In this document: positions 23,682 to 35,800 of the stretch, one piece after another
How the letters are laid out: the number at the start of each line of letters is the position of its first letter
Position numbering within the stretch: the first letter of the stretch is position 1
Assembly (NCBI GenBank): GCA_004369085.1
Contig: ML210184.1
Coordinates: 62,001-126,000, forward strand
DNA length: 64,000 nucleotides
Reading direction: 5' to 3'
From: Coprinopsis marcescibilis
Lineage: Eukaryota > Basidiomycota > Agaricomycetes > Agaricales > Psathyrellaceae
The notes under the pieces: model-generated
Seen by the model: only the letters and a program-made list of their open reading frames with translations
Database searches by the model: none
What the model was told of the DNA's origin: nothing
Position numbers and translations under genes: made by a program

Positions 23682-24741
23682 AATTAAGAGATGGTAGAGG
23701 GAGCCCGTCAAAAAGAGCGATCAGTGAGGGAGGACACCGTGAATGGGATTCGAACCCTCAACGCCGCGATCGCGATCATCACGTGTGGTCATTCCACGCA
23801 CAGACCAGCGCGTTCAAAGTTCAAACAACCTCACGTTCGTAAGTACTTGACTTTGTTCAGACGACCGTTGTGATAATCCTTATTCGGCGAGCTTGTTGCT
23901 TCTTGGCCCTCGGAAGTCATGAAATATGTTCTTATCAAAGCTGCATCCTAATTCTGGTCCTGGACGTTACAACCTGGGCAACTTATCGACTGTGCTGACA
24001 GCTGGGGTAACAGGGGCAACTTAATCCAGGTTAACAGTAAGTACCCTTACCCTTGACGGTAATGTATTAATTTCAATTTCGGGGCGCTTTCGGCTCCCCA
24101 CTACAACATGCCAGAGGACACGCTGTCCAGTCCTTGAATTTAAAGCAAGTTGACCTGACAGAACCTCACCCAAACCTGTGGTGATCTTGCAGGAGGGCAT
24201 GCGTTGGTCACCCGATGTGCCTATTCTACGGCGTCTGCTAATTCGGCTCGGACGCAGATGCGCTGCATGCACAACACATTCCTGCCCCTGTCACATCGAC
24301 AGGGACGGACATGTTATCAGCGTTTTTATCCGACTTTGTTGGTCGAAAGCACTGATTTTCGTTCTGTACTTCATGTTTGGGCAACCTTGAACCATTGGAT
24401 GTGTCGAACCGATGAGCAGCTCGCTCGCTGCCTTAACTTCAAAATTCAGGTGCCACGCAGAAACAAAGTAACTTGTGGCTAGGTATGGATCGTAGGCCCT
24501 GAAAAAGTCCGGTATGTGGTACAACTATCCGCAGGTAAATTACTGACCGCGCTTGAAGGGTTGACTGTTGTGCACCATAGTGGTGGCTCGCGGTTCCTTT
24601 TTGCGTCCGATATCCCCCAAGATCACATCCAATCCCAACTCAGACATGCAAACGATTGTCGCCCGAGTCAAGCGTGTCTCGAATGCGATATAAAAGGGTC
24701 AGAATACTGTCAGCTGGGGTTGTATCACTGTATACCCTAAG
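23682..24741. other. Intergenic region upstream of DUF6535 gene A
   Basis: 1.06 kb with no supported gene. It contains an isolated tRNA B-box-like sequence (23744-23754, minus) that could not be folded into a tRNA, and a TATA box near its right end. Confidence 0.4.
24689..24696 (+). promoter_or_regulatory. TATA box of DUF6535 gene A
   Basis: TATAAAAG, 46 nt before the start codon at 24742. It matches the TATA consensus well; the short distance implies a very short 5' leader. Confidence 0.5.
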
Positions 24742-27700
24742 ATGGTTTTCAGTCCTACCAAAGACGAAGAAACGCTTCCACAACCTGCTACCGCCGCCAG
24801 CTCTAAGGGACTTAGGCCCGCACTGGCTCGAGTTAGCAAAATCGGCCTTTCCATCCTCCCCAACAAGACCGACCTGGGAAGGATTCGTAAAGACAAGAAC
24901 AAACGATTTTATCGCCAGCACGCCCCCATTTGGTCCTTGTACATCAAGGATGCGGCGGCACAAGCGAGAAGCCATGCAGACCATTGGAACACAACCTTGG
25001 ACACACTATTGATATTTGTACGTTCCTCCGTCTTATCTTGATTAGCTGGATACCGAATTGTACACCCAGGCTGGTTTGTTTGCTGGCGTAGTTGCCTCAT
25101 TCGTCATCGAATCGCGCTCAGATCTCCAACCGGAGAAAGGAAGCACCACTCCGATCGACAGCAGCGATAGCACGAACCAGTCAATCGTTGATTTTCAACC
25201 TTCGAACGCGACTCTCTGGGTTAATGGACTTTGGTTTGCTAGCCTGCTTTTCACCTTGTTCAATGCAATTGTTGGGGGTGTAGCCAAGACTTGGCTAGTC
25301 AAGTACGCTTCTGCTACGAGTCGACAGGACTCGGATGCCGCATACGATCGCTGGATCCTGGATCAGAGAGCTCGCCAGTGGCGACTTAACATGATAGTAG
25401 CGGTTGTTCCGCTCGTCATGCATGTTGCGCTTTTCCTGTTCTTTGCAGGGTTTGCCCTCAGAACTACCGAAGACCATTATATTCTGGGGAACTTTGCTAT
25501 CGGCTTTTTGGCGTTGGCTGCATCCGTCTACCTCCTGATGACCATTCCCCCACTTTTCGTCGCGGAAGGGTCTTCCCCCTTGCAGACACCTTTATCGGAT
25601 CTTATAAACGGCATCGTCAGAAAGGCCACAGTCGACCGCCAAGCACTCAGCTTCGACAACGACGGGAACGACACCGATGACGAAGACGAAGACGAACTCC
25701 CTCACGACGAAAATAGCGACAAACCAGTTCCCGAAGCCGATTTCCCGTCCGGTGCCAGAAATAGAGAGAAGGTTCTTGCAAGGGTTTGGATAGAGAGAGT
25801 CATCCATTCACGCAACCCTCATTTGGCGGATAAAGGAATAGAGGAGCTGAACAACGCTGAACCGGACGATCGGTGGCTGGAGTATTTTGTTCGTAGAGGC
25901 GCCGTCGACAAAGCCATTTCGCGGCTCGGAAGATGCATGGAGCACAGATCGGGATACGAAGATCAAGAATCCAGAAACCAAGTCGTCGGTCACCACCTTC
26001 GAGCTCTTCTCAGATTTAGAAGCTGGGCCGAGGATAGTGTCAAGACCAACAGTAACGACGATACGAAGCGCGTCGCTTCGTCCATCAAGGAAAAGCTGGA
26101 GAAATGTTTGGAAATAGACCGCCCCCTTCACCTCTGGAACTTCTTTCCCAAACCCATGCGCCCGCTTGCTTTTGCGCTTAGGATAGCCCTACACTTGCAG
26201 CTGACGGAGGACATTCGCCTGGATGAACTTGACGACCAACCTTGGGAGGCATTGGCAGAACATGCAAGGAACTCAACTCGCATGAATCGTCTGCCCTTCA
26301 CTCTCACAGCATGTCGAGGACTCTTGGAAGGAAGAAACCTTCGTAATCTCCAAGAAATGTGTGCTTTTTCGATTGCCTTCTCCGTCGTCAACGGTGAGTC
26401 TTAAGCTTTACTGCGGGATCACCTGTTTGTCTTATGACTGAACATAGCTGCCGCAAATGGGTCGACCACTGAATGGCTGAAGAGTGTCAAAGAAGGCCCC
26501 GATAAAACCAAGGAGACGCGCGAAGAAACTGGCATTGAAACCGCCGATGATGCGGAAGCAAAGTCTACCCAACTCGGACAGCTTCTCATCCGCTCCCTTT
26601 TCGCTGATCTCGGTAAGATCCCCGCTCATCATGTGGTGTCAGTTCCTAACTATTTATACCGTGTAGCGCAGCGTTGGACGAGAACCATAGAGGACGGGTT
26701 GAAAGGATCTACAGTCTCGCCCTCAGGCACTTCTAATACAGGTTCGTTTCGGTCACCCTTGAGTCTCAGCGTGGAATCTCTGGCTCAGATATCTGTATAG
26801 GATACCCGCAGGACTTGAGAGCACCACACGTATCCGGAATTCCCCCAAACCTGCTTTCCTCTCTTGGGCACGAAAGCTCAAAGATTCGTAGCCATGCCAT
26901 CAAGACCATTGAAGCACTAGCTTCCAACCCAATCATTGCGAATACCCGCGGCTTGCCCATCGCTAAGGTGTTCGAAAGGGCCATCGAGGACAACAGTAGT
27001 ACAGTGCGGAATGACGCAGTAAAGTGCCTCGGGACCATCTCCGAATTGACTGGCGTTCTGCCAGACCATTTCCCCCAAATTCGCAGAAAGTTGCAGAGCT
27101 TAGCGAATTCGGAATTGGACATCAACGTCCTAATCGAAGTGCTGAACAATCTACGAGTCAGTGTTCTCAAACATGGTGCGCATATAACGGCTTTCAACAG
27201 TAATAATACCACTAACCATTGAAAAGTCCCATCGTTGAAACCAATTGCTGTTCAAAGTCTTGTTTTTCTCATTCGAATCATGGTTATCTCTTGTGACGAT
27301 CAAGTGTCAGAAGAGGTGACCCAGTTGATTCGCGATTTGAATGGTGATTTCAGCATCGATTTTGTACATTGATTGCTCTGATCCGTGTATCTCCTCAGGT
27401 AATCTGAGCGGTGAATTGATAAACTATATCAAGGATCTGTTCAATGACGACAACACGTGTGTGGGGTGCTTAGAGGCATTCCACCGGCTTTGTACGTGTT
27501 CTTTGGGTCAACATGCGTCCGCTGCCCCACTGATCTCATGCCCAGCTCCCTTCATTAACAGCCCTTTATCGCTGGTGGCAAGTACCATGGTTCCCAAGAT
27601 CTTTAACAATAGAAACGACACGATTCGGGCTCTTGGACGAACCACAATAATCAAGGTGGTGAAATCAATGACACCTCAACAGCGTACGTTGACCTCTAGG

Positions 27701-30700
27701 CTCTCGGATTCACCGTTCTTGATGTTGAATGATGGCTCGGTTAGAATCCAATCTCGCAGTGCTGGGTGACAGTCTCTGCATTACAGTCAAAAATCTTTTG
27801 CAAGATCAACAATCAAGACAAGATGTCGATATTCTCGCCGATACGGCTCGAGGGCTTCTGGATCTTGTGACTGGTTCGTCTCTGCTCCCCTCTACGAATG
27901 AAACCGTTTCCTGACACTCGAGTTCCCCAGCCATACCGGAGATCTTGAAGAATGTCATGACGGAGCTTATTCCGACGCTCTTCTCCGTTTTCTCAACCGA
28001 GGCAATGCTGACCGTCAGGCTTGCATTCCTTAAAATATTCTTGTTTGTTGCTCAGGAAGGAGATGCTGTACTACTTGATCACCGTGAGTTACCGCCGGAC
28101 CCATTTCAATCATAATTCCTGAATCTTTTGCAGTGGAAAGTGCTGCCCGGAGCATCTACCAATCTATCAACCTTGCCAGAGATGATCCCCGTGTACGCTT
28201 GGATTGGGTTGAATTTCTTGGTGTCGTCTCTCTGAGAGGTGCGTTATGCGGACGATATCACCCTGTCTATAGCTGACAAACCTTGCCACAAGGTGACGAT
28301 GTGGATGTAATATGTCAACTGATTCTCATTGGTGCGAGCGATGTAAACGAAGAAGTCAGGTCTGCTGCACTGGAGCGCCTATCAAAGTCATTCTCCAAAT
28401 CAAACACCGGTGTGTTCTTGCTGCTCATATTTGGTCATTAAATCGCAGGGTCTCACGATTGCACAGCAACTACGATTCCCCCCGCGATCGAGGCCGCTCT
28501 GAAGAGTGCAATTACAAGTGGACTTGTGACAATGGGTGATACTTCGACTGCCGCTGTCACTGATCTGCTGATGGCTATGATTCCTTCACGTGAGAGTGGA
28601 ATTCGTCATGTGCGCTCTCTTCGCTCACCTAGCAAACCCCGCATAGCTTCATTATATGACCTTGGATACAGCATTGTAAATGACTTCTTGAACAAGAAGC
28701 CATTGGGAATCGTCGTCCAAGATCAGGTGAAAGGTCAGTAATTGTTCTATCGTTGCTATCCAGGCCTAATTCCCGGTCTCAGATTCAACGCTATGGAAGG
28801 ATCATCCCCTTTCAAAAGCTCTTGAAAGTGCTGAGGATTGGAGGACGCGATGCAACATTGCCAAATTACTGGCTTTCCTTGCAAGAAAGCGGAGTAAGTT
28901 CACATCCCGTAACAATCATCGCCAATTTGATCTTATCGAGGTGTCTTCAGAAGCACCTTGCGTGGAACTGGATAAACTTGCGAACATGGTCTTCTCTGAC
29001 ATACACGCAGAAGTTAAGGCAACTGCATTATCATCCATTTCTTCGCTTGCAGATGTGGACCACATTGCCGGCCTGGGTGCGTGTAGCTGATACTGATGCC
29101 TGGGTGAAGTACCGTCTAACCTAACCCGGTGTGGGGGCTTGACAGGTGATGTTCTGGCGCTCCTCAACCCCAAAGACCTCCAGAAGAAGGTGAATGACAA
29201 GTGGGCTCACACTCCTCAGGTCCGGAAGTCGTTGGTTGGCTTCCTCACCTCGTTTTCATCACATTGTGAGTCCACAAAGTCAAGAATCGTTTACGAGTCC
29301 CACCTTGAAATTTCTGCCAAGTCGGGATCCTCGAAGTCAGCCGTCAAGTGTTGGATTTAGCAACCAAGGATCCCGATGCAGAGGTACGATCCACTGCGGT
29401 AATCGCTGTCAGCTCGCTGCGAAAGGACCACAAAGGTTTGTGTCATTTCAGGGTATTTGCAAACACAGAGATATTTTACCTTTACATCTCCAGAGGTTAC
29501 AGCACCTTTACTAATGACGGCAATCTCTAAACCGTCCAACTCGGTGTTGAAGGACCCATCCCCTACGGTTCGCCTTCTTTGGGTTGACCTGATAGAGCAT
29601 GTCATCGAGCGACGTGAGTCTCATAGACCTAACTCTACAACAACCTCAAGCTAACCTCATATGTTAGCCTTCGACGACTATCTCTGGCTCGCTGATGTTG
29701 TGGAGCTTTCTTTCGGTGACGAGGACCAGCTGGTCAGGAATGCTGCAAGGAAGCTCATGTCGAAAGAAACAAAGATCATCTTACAAGGTTATCATCAAAC
29801 TTTCACTTGCAAAACGTTTATGGGCTCACTGGCGATATACTTCTAGCCAATCTCAAAGATTCTGTCAGAAAGAAGCTCGAAAACGCCTTGAAAAGCCCCG
29901 ATGTCCGCATTCGCCGTCGTTCTTTGGGGACTTTGAGACTCGTGTCATTCGCATGTGAGAATTGGTTTTTAGCCATTGCAGGTGCCAAACTAAAACCAGG
30001 AAAGCCCAAACCAACCCGTTTCGACAACTTGCGGAGATCGTTCTGCCCCAGCTTGTGCCTACGATCCTTTCGATAGCGTTGGAGGATCACGACAACACTG
30101 CCAGACAAGATGCGGAGACATTGGTTCTCGATCTCATCGACACGGCTAAATCTGACAGCATAGGTAAGTATAATTCATCATCTTGTACTCGATTCACAAT
30201 TCTGAATAGTTGATCCTAATATAATTCCAGGTTCGAAAAGCCCGGAAGCGACATTCATGTCGGACAACATAGGCTGCGCCATCCTGCTTGGGCTACCACC
30301 CTTCATCGGGTCTATCACTGAGGACACCAAGAAAAGCTTTTTAGTTTTGGCGGATAAAGGTAAACCATAACTTTCATTAGATCCTCGTAGACAGGATGCT
30401 AATCACAATAATTGCAGTGGATGCCTCCCGGCACCCCGAGAAGATCTCGATTGCAGGACGTGCAGCAGCACGCTTCCTGAGAAAGAAAGCAGCGCATTCA
30501 CGGGCGACTGCTGTCAAGCTGTTGATCTCGTTCCATAGAAAATGCAACGCCGGTTCGTGGCCCTTGTCAATTTCCTCTGCAAATATTGAACGCCACCTTG
30601 TAGAAAACGTTTCCTCGCGGTTTATGGACTCTACTATAATGGACGTTGTTGGCATGGTTTTGGACGACAAAGACGACCAACTGCGAGAAGACGCGCTTCG

Positions 30701-31490
30701 GTTCCTCATCAAAGTCTGCACGGATCGTGCGTATATGGTTTTTATTATGACGACCTGATTTCAAACAACAACATACCAGCAATCTATCTTCCTAGAATTA
30801 AAGGTGTTCGCCCGCGCCTTATGGAACTCCTTGAAATCACTTCTCTGAGAACGCCGGCAGCAGAGCTCATCTCGTTGCTTGCTCGGGATAACGCCGACAG
30901 TACGCCAATTCTACTCCACTTCATAACCAATCACTGACCGATTTAACATGGGTGTTCTTTCAGTTCGAATCCGATTAGCATCCTGGATATTTTCTGCCCT
31001 GGCTTCTCCCGAATCCGACCAAAAGCATGTGGAAGCTGCGATCGAACTGCTCTCAACGCTTGTTATGGATGGTACGCAGACAGTGTGGTGCTGGGCATCT
31101 AATTTACATCATGCTTACGGACTTCATACTGACATAACAGGGCGACTCAACCTCAACCATCGCAAAACTGGCAGCCTGGATGCTGCTATGCTGCTTCTCG
31201 CATCCATTGTCATCACAAGGCCCAGCCTCGCGAATTACAAGTTTCATGTCTCGACGGCCCTCTGGTTGAACTACCGACACACCGAGAATTTGACCGCGGA
31301 TAAAATACCAGGCGACCTCGTAAAATGGTTTCTGTTCATGGTTTTCGGAAATCACGCGACGAAAAGAGAAGTCAACGCCTGGCTGGATATGGAGAACGTC
31401 ATAGGGTACATTCACTTCTTCCCGTGCAGTATCTATACTCACTTGTTTTGGAACAGGGCACCACGACCTCTGTCTCAGGCTTCAATCTAG
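24742..31490 (+). CDS. DUF6535 membrane protein with long HEAT/ARM solenoid, gene A
   Basis: Function unknown. Exon 1 (24742-25017) ends in WSLYIKDAAAQARSHAD and TTLDTLLIF; the frame continues at 25070 with AGLFAGVVASFVIES, the DUF6535 signature. Four hydrophobic segments lie at about residues 93-107, 141-163, 199-221 and 231-255. An acidic linker follows (DDEDEDELPHDEN), then a helical block with HLWNFFPKPMRPLAFALRI. From about 26,400 onward the gene breaks into many short exons with introns of roughly 50-90 nt, encoding HEAT/ARM-like helices such as KIRSHAIKTIEALASN, VRNDAVKCLGTISEL and VRLDWVEFLGVVSLRG. Near the C terminus are SLDAAMLLLASIVITRPSL and DLVKWFLFMVFGNHATKREV, shared with gene B. 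The first ATG follows a TATA box. The 3' end is uncertain by one small intron; I take the TAG at 31488. Predicted to sit in a membrane with the solenoid as a protein-binding arm. Confidence 0.72.
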
Positions 31491-32889
31491 TTCATTTCGG
31501 TTCAAGGAGTCGATAACTTACTGTTTCAAGCTTTATTCGCAACTTTCTCTTTGTCCGATCACACCAGTCGATGACTGCTGTATCCTTGTGGTTCGGCTCG
31601 CATTTCTAGCACTCAGTGCTCACCATAGATCCCTTTTCTGTACCTTGTATGAGTTTGCGCGTATAACCATTTTAATCTATGAAAGCATACTCACGGCTTC
31701 CGCCATGTCCAGGGCCGAGAAACACACAGGGATCGCGAGAATGACGCATGAAGCAGCTGTAAAGGCGTTTTGTGAACCGACAAGCTGGTGCGGATGCATG
31801 GATGGCTTCAGACCACACACATTGGGTCAAATGATGGTTCCAATAAGCGCCGGCGTTGCAGCCTGCAAGTGTATACGTTCAATTAGCGTAGCAGAAGGCT
31901 TGCCTGGCAGTAAAAACGTGACAGTCATATTCCTCAGCTTTTCCCGCAGGGATCAAGAAGCGCCAAGAAGCTCACGGTATTCGCTTGCCATAACCGAGAT
32001 CGACAATCCATCTAGGGAAAATTAATCATAGAACATTGTGTGGTCGGCGTTGAGCATAGTCATCCTCCAAGTTTCGTTTCAGTGACCCACGTTAATACTA
32101 CGTTGCATCCTATGATCCGAATTCGATAGTTGCGGACTTTAGAGAGTCAGACCCAATTGACTTGTTCAATAAGGAATCCATAGGAGTTTTGGCTAATTGC
32201 AGTGCATCGATGACTTGTACTACGATTCAGAGTACTCCCTCAACGTTGAACGGTGTGGCCGCAGGCTAGTACCACCTCTGAGTAGCTCTGAGTCCCTGCC
32301 TAGGGCGCGTGGGAACGACACGACTTAGCTACCTCAAACGGTGGCGAGCGCTAAACTCGACTTCTCACCAACCTCAGGCTCTCGCCGCTTAATTGACCGA
32401 CCTTGCATCTTCATTCGGCCTTCATCACAGACGACATCGCCAAATGTCACGCAACGAGTACGCAACTGTGAATGTTGTAAAGGCGCCTTTCATGCCGACT
32501 CTTGGAACTTGGAAGCTGCAACAGATGCGCCAGTATACTGGAAGAGAAGAGAATGGATACCAGCTTTGCTTCTGGCGAGAGAAACTTGCGGGTAATTAAT
32601 AGGGAGTCTTATATGACCTGGTGCGGCGAGTCCAATTTGATTTAATATGACCATTCAGAGAACCAACCCTTGTCCTGGGTCAATCACAAACCAGATGAAG
32701 TTGCCGCGCTGGGCCACGCAAAGTCATCCGACTTGCTGCGAACCGCAGTTCAGCTGTACCGCAATGCAACATGCTCTCTTCACGTTTCAATGAGTTGCGA
32801 CAGTCGAGTGGTGGACACCTGGGCAGTTAGCTGCTGGGCTTCGTCAATAAAACAACGGTCATTTGCTTCAGGCATCCCCACCTCTCACA
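31491..32889. other. Spacer between the two DUF6535-HEAT genes
   Basis: 1.4 kb. A frame is open to 32025 on the plus strand but shows no recognisable domain and no good start. The rest holds short unrelated frames. Probably the 3' flank of gene A and the promoter of gene B. Confidence 0.4.
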
Positions 32890-35800
32890 ATGACCTCCCC
32901 AGCACTCATATCTGGTGACCCTGACCTAGAGAACGGAATTGTCACTCGAAGACAAACTCTTCTCAATCGGATTTGTCAACATTTATCGCCGGAAGCTACA
33001 CATAATCTGAGAGTCTTCTACCCCCAGCACTCTCCTATCTGGAACCTTTATATCAAAGATGCCGCTGAGCAAGCGAAAATACACGCAGATAGGCTAAATA
33101 CAACACTTGATTCTCTACTCATTTTCGTATGCCCTTCAACACTTGCTCATTTTCTGGCTTAACCTGATATCTTCGCAGGCTGGTCTTTTTGCCGGTGTCG
33201 TCGCATCCTTTGTTATAGAATCCCGCGCCGAACTTGTTGTTGCAGGATCTAACGGGAGCAACATCGGGGGTGGCGAGACAGGCGAGACAACCACCAGTCC
33301 GACCCAACCCTCCAACATCATCTTATGGGTTAACGGCCTATGGTTCACAAGCCTCTTGTTCACATTATTCAATGCCATTGTTGGCGGCGTTGCCAAAGCA
33401 TGGCTGGTCAAATACGCCTCCACCACCAGTCGACAGGATGCCGATGCTGCGTATCAACGGTGGATGTTAGACCTTCGAGGGCAGCAGTGGCAGCTCGATA
33501 CCGTCATTGGATTTGTCCCTTTGATAGTCCATCTCGCCCTATTTCTCTTCGGTGTTGGGTTCGGGCTCAGGACCCTGCAAGATAATGCGGATCTGGGACG
33601 TTTTGTCCTGGCCTTTTTAGCGCTGGCCACCGCCATCTACGTCGGAATGACTCTACCAGCACTTCTGTTGCCGGAAAGGTCTTCCCCACTGCAAACACCA
33701 CTGTCGGACATCATTAATGGGATACTCCGCCCACCTCTCAATTTCATCAGCAAGCACCGACATGCGAATAGCAATGGTTTCGCCAAGGATAATACCGGAA
33801 CGCATAATCCACCACCTCCCGAACCCTTGGGGCAAGTAGACTTCCCCCCAAATGCGACCGAGAAGGAGAAGATTCTGGGCAAGGTGTGGTGCGAGATGAT
33901 CACCACGTCACGGAACTCAGCATTGGTGGACAAAGCTATTGAGGAACTCAACACCCTCGAACCTACCGATCGCAATGATCAGTGGCTGGAGTACTTCGCT
34001 CGCAACGGTGTCGTAAAGAAGTCTTTGTCACGACTCGAGGAATGCATGCAGCACCGATCTGGATTTCAGGACGAGGAATCTCGAACACAAGTTATCGCAC
34101 ATCACCTACGATCTTTGCTTAACTTCAAACGTTGGGCACAAACAGCAGACTCGGAAGTTGCCAATCAACTGTTCTATGCGCCTCTGGAGCAATCCTGTTT
34201 TAGTCAGGGCCAATCATTACATCTCTGGAACTTCTTTCCCAAGCCAGCAAGGCCGCTAGCCTTTGCTCTCAGGGTTTTCATACACTTGCATTCAGGACGG
34301 GATATACGACCGGATGAAGTTGAAGACCTCCCATGGGAGACCATGGTCAAGCATTTGGGACGGTCGAACCACCTACCTTTCACGTTAATGGCGTGTCATG
34401 GACTCTCAAAATCCCCAAAGCATCGATATCTGCCAGAGCTGTCCGCGTTTTCGATTGCGTACTCGATCGTTGACTGTACGTCCTGACCTTTTCCTTGAAG
34501 ATGCAGGAAGCTAATATGGTGTTACACTTACAGCTGCAAAAAATGGGTCTTTGAGTGAATGGGAACGATCAGACGACAACAATGAGTTAACATCAACCTC
34601 TCTCGGTCAGCGAGTTGTGAAATGCTTGTTCAGGAACCTTGGTAAGGTGTGGCTTTTCTCAACGGGAATTTTCATCTGATCCAGTATCAGTGTCTTATTG
34701 GGAACAGAAGGTGAAAGATGGTGTCAAGTCATCACCAATCAACCACCGTAAGTTTGACGTGTTTCGGCAACCTACAAATGGCCTGTTCAATTCGGCCCTC
34801 ACAGATGACATATCGGGGTGTTCACAAGACTTCAAAGCAGCCAGCGTGTCGGGAATCCCTGACTCTTTGGCATCAGCGCTAACACACGACAATTCAAAGA
34901 TACGAAGCCATGCCATCCACACAGTAGCAGCGTTATCGCCATTTTCCAACGAGCTGCCAATTGCCAGGGTTTTCGAGCGTGCTATTGAAGACCATAGTAG
35001 TTACGTTCGTTCAGAGGCCGTGAAATGCCTGAAACAGCTCGTTGAATCCAACGTTATAAATTATCACGAATTGGCCAGCTTTCGACAGATGATTCACCAT
35101 CTCTTTCACGAGCAAGCGGAAACAGACACGATGCTCAGGGTGTTGAAGCATCTTCGAGAATTGTTTGAACATGGTTAGTCCAACTTCAGGCTTCAATCCG
35201 ATGTGGTCACTGATTGAACTGGCTGGGTGAGCAGTGCCACATCTTGAAATCGTTGTGAAAGACGAGATTGATAGGTTTATTCAACTCATGGTTTCATTTC
35301 CCGATCGGGATATGTTGACTGAGGTCACCGAACTTATCAAAATACTGCACCGTGACCACGAGCTAGGTCTGTTCTTTCGCCGTTTAACTGTGAAGTAGTG
35401 ATTGACATCCGCGCAGCTCATCTTCGTGACAAGGTGACATACCAAGTCAATGCCATACACAATGAAAATAGGAATAATATGGGATTGTTGCAAGCACTCC
35501 CGCAGCTCTGTAAGTCATCTGACACGTACATGTTTCTTTGTCCTCGAACTTAACTTGCAAATCTGAAGTCCCATTCATCCACGCTACTGACATGTTGAAC
35601 CTGGTCAAGAGCCATGTGGTTCCGATTGCCGTACATGATCACAAAGCGGTAAACCGAGCAAGCGGAATATATGTACTTATCGACATCCTGAAGTTGATGT
35701 CAACCCGGGAAAAGGTCGAACAGGTAACCAATCCCCGTGAGTGTCCTTTATAGTGTCCTTCTTGAGTCTTGACGGTTATCCAATTTGAATGTTCAGATTC

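Noticed and set aside
23738..23840. tRNA-like B box (GGTTCGAATCC, minus strand)
   Set aside because: The B box matches, but the T stem has a mismatch and no 5' acceptor strand pairs with the expected 3' side within 110 nt; no anticodon arm could be placed.
31588..32025. 146-codon plus-strand frame after DUF6535 gene A
   Set aside because: The first codon is not ATG, composition is unremarkable, no domain is seen, and gene B ends without an equivalent extension.
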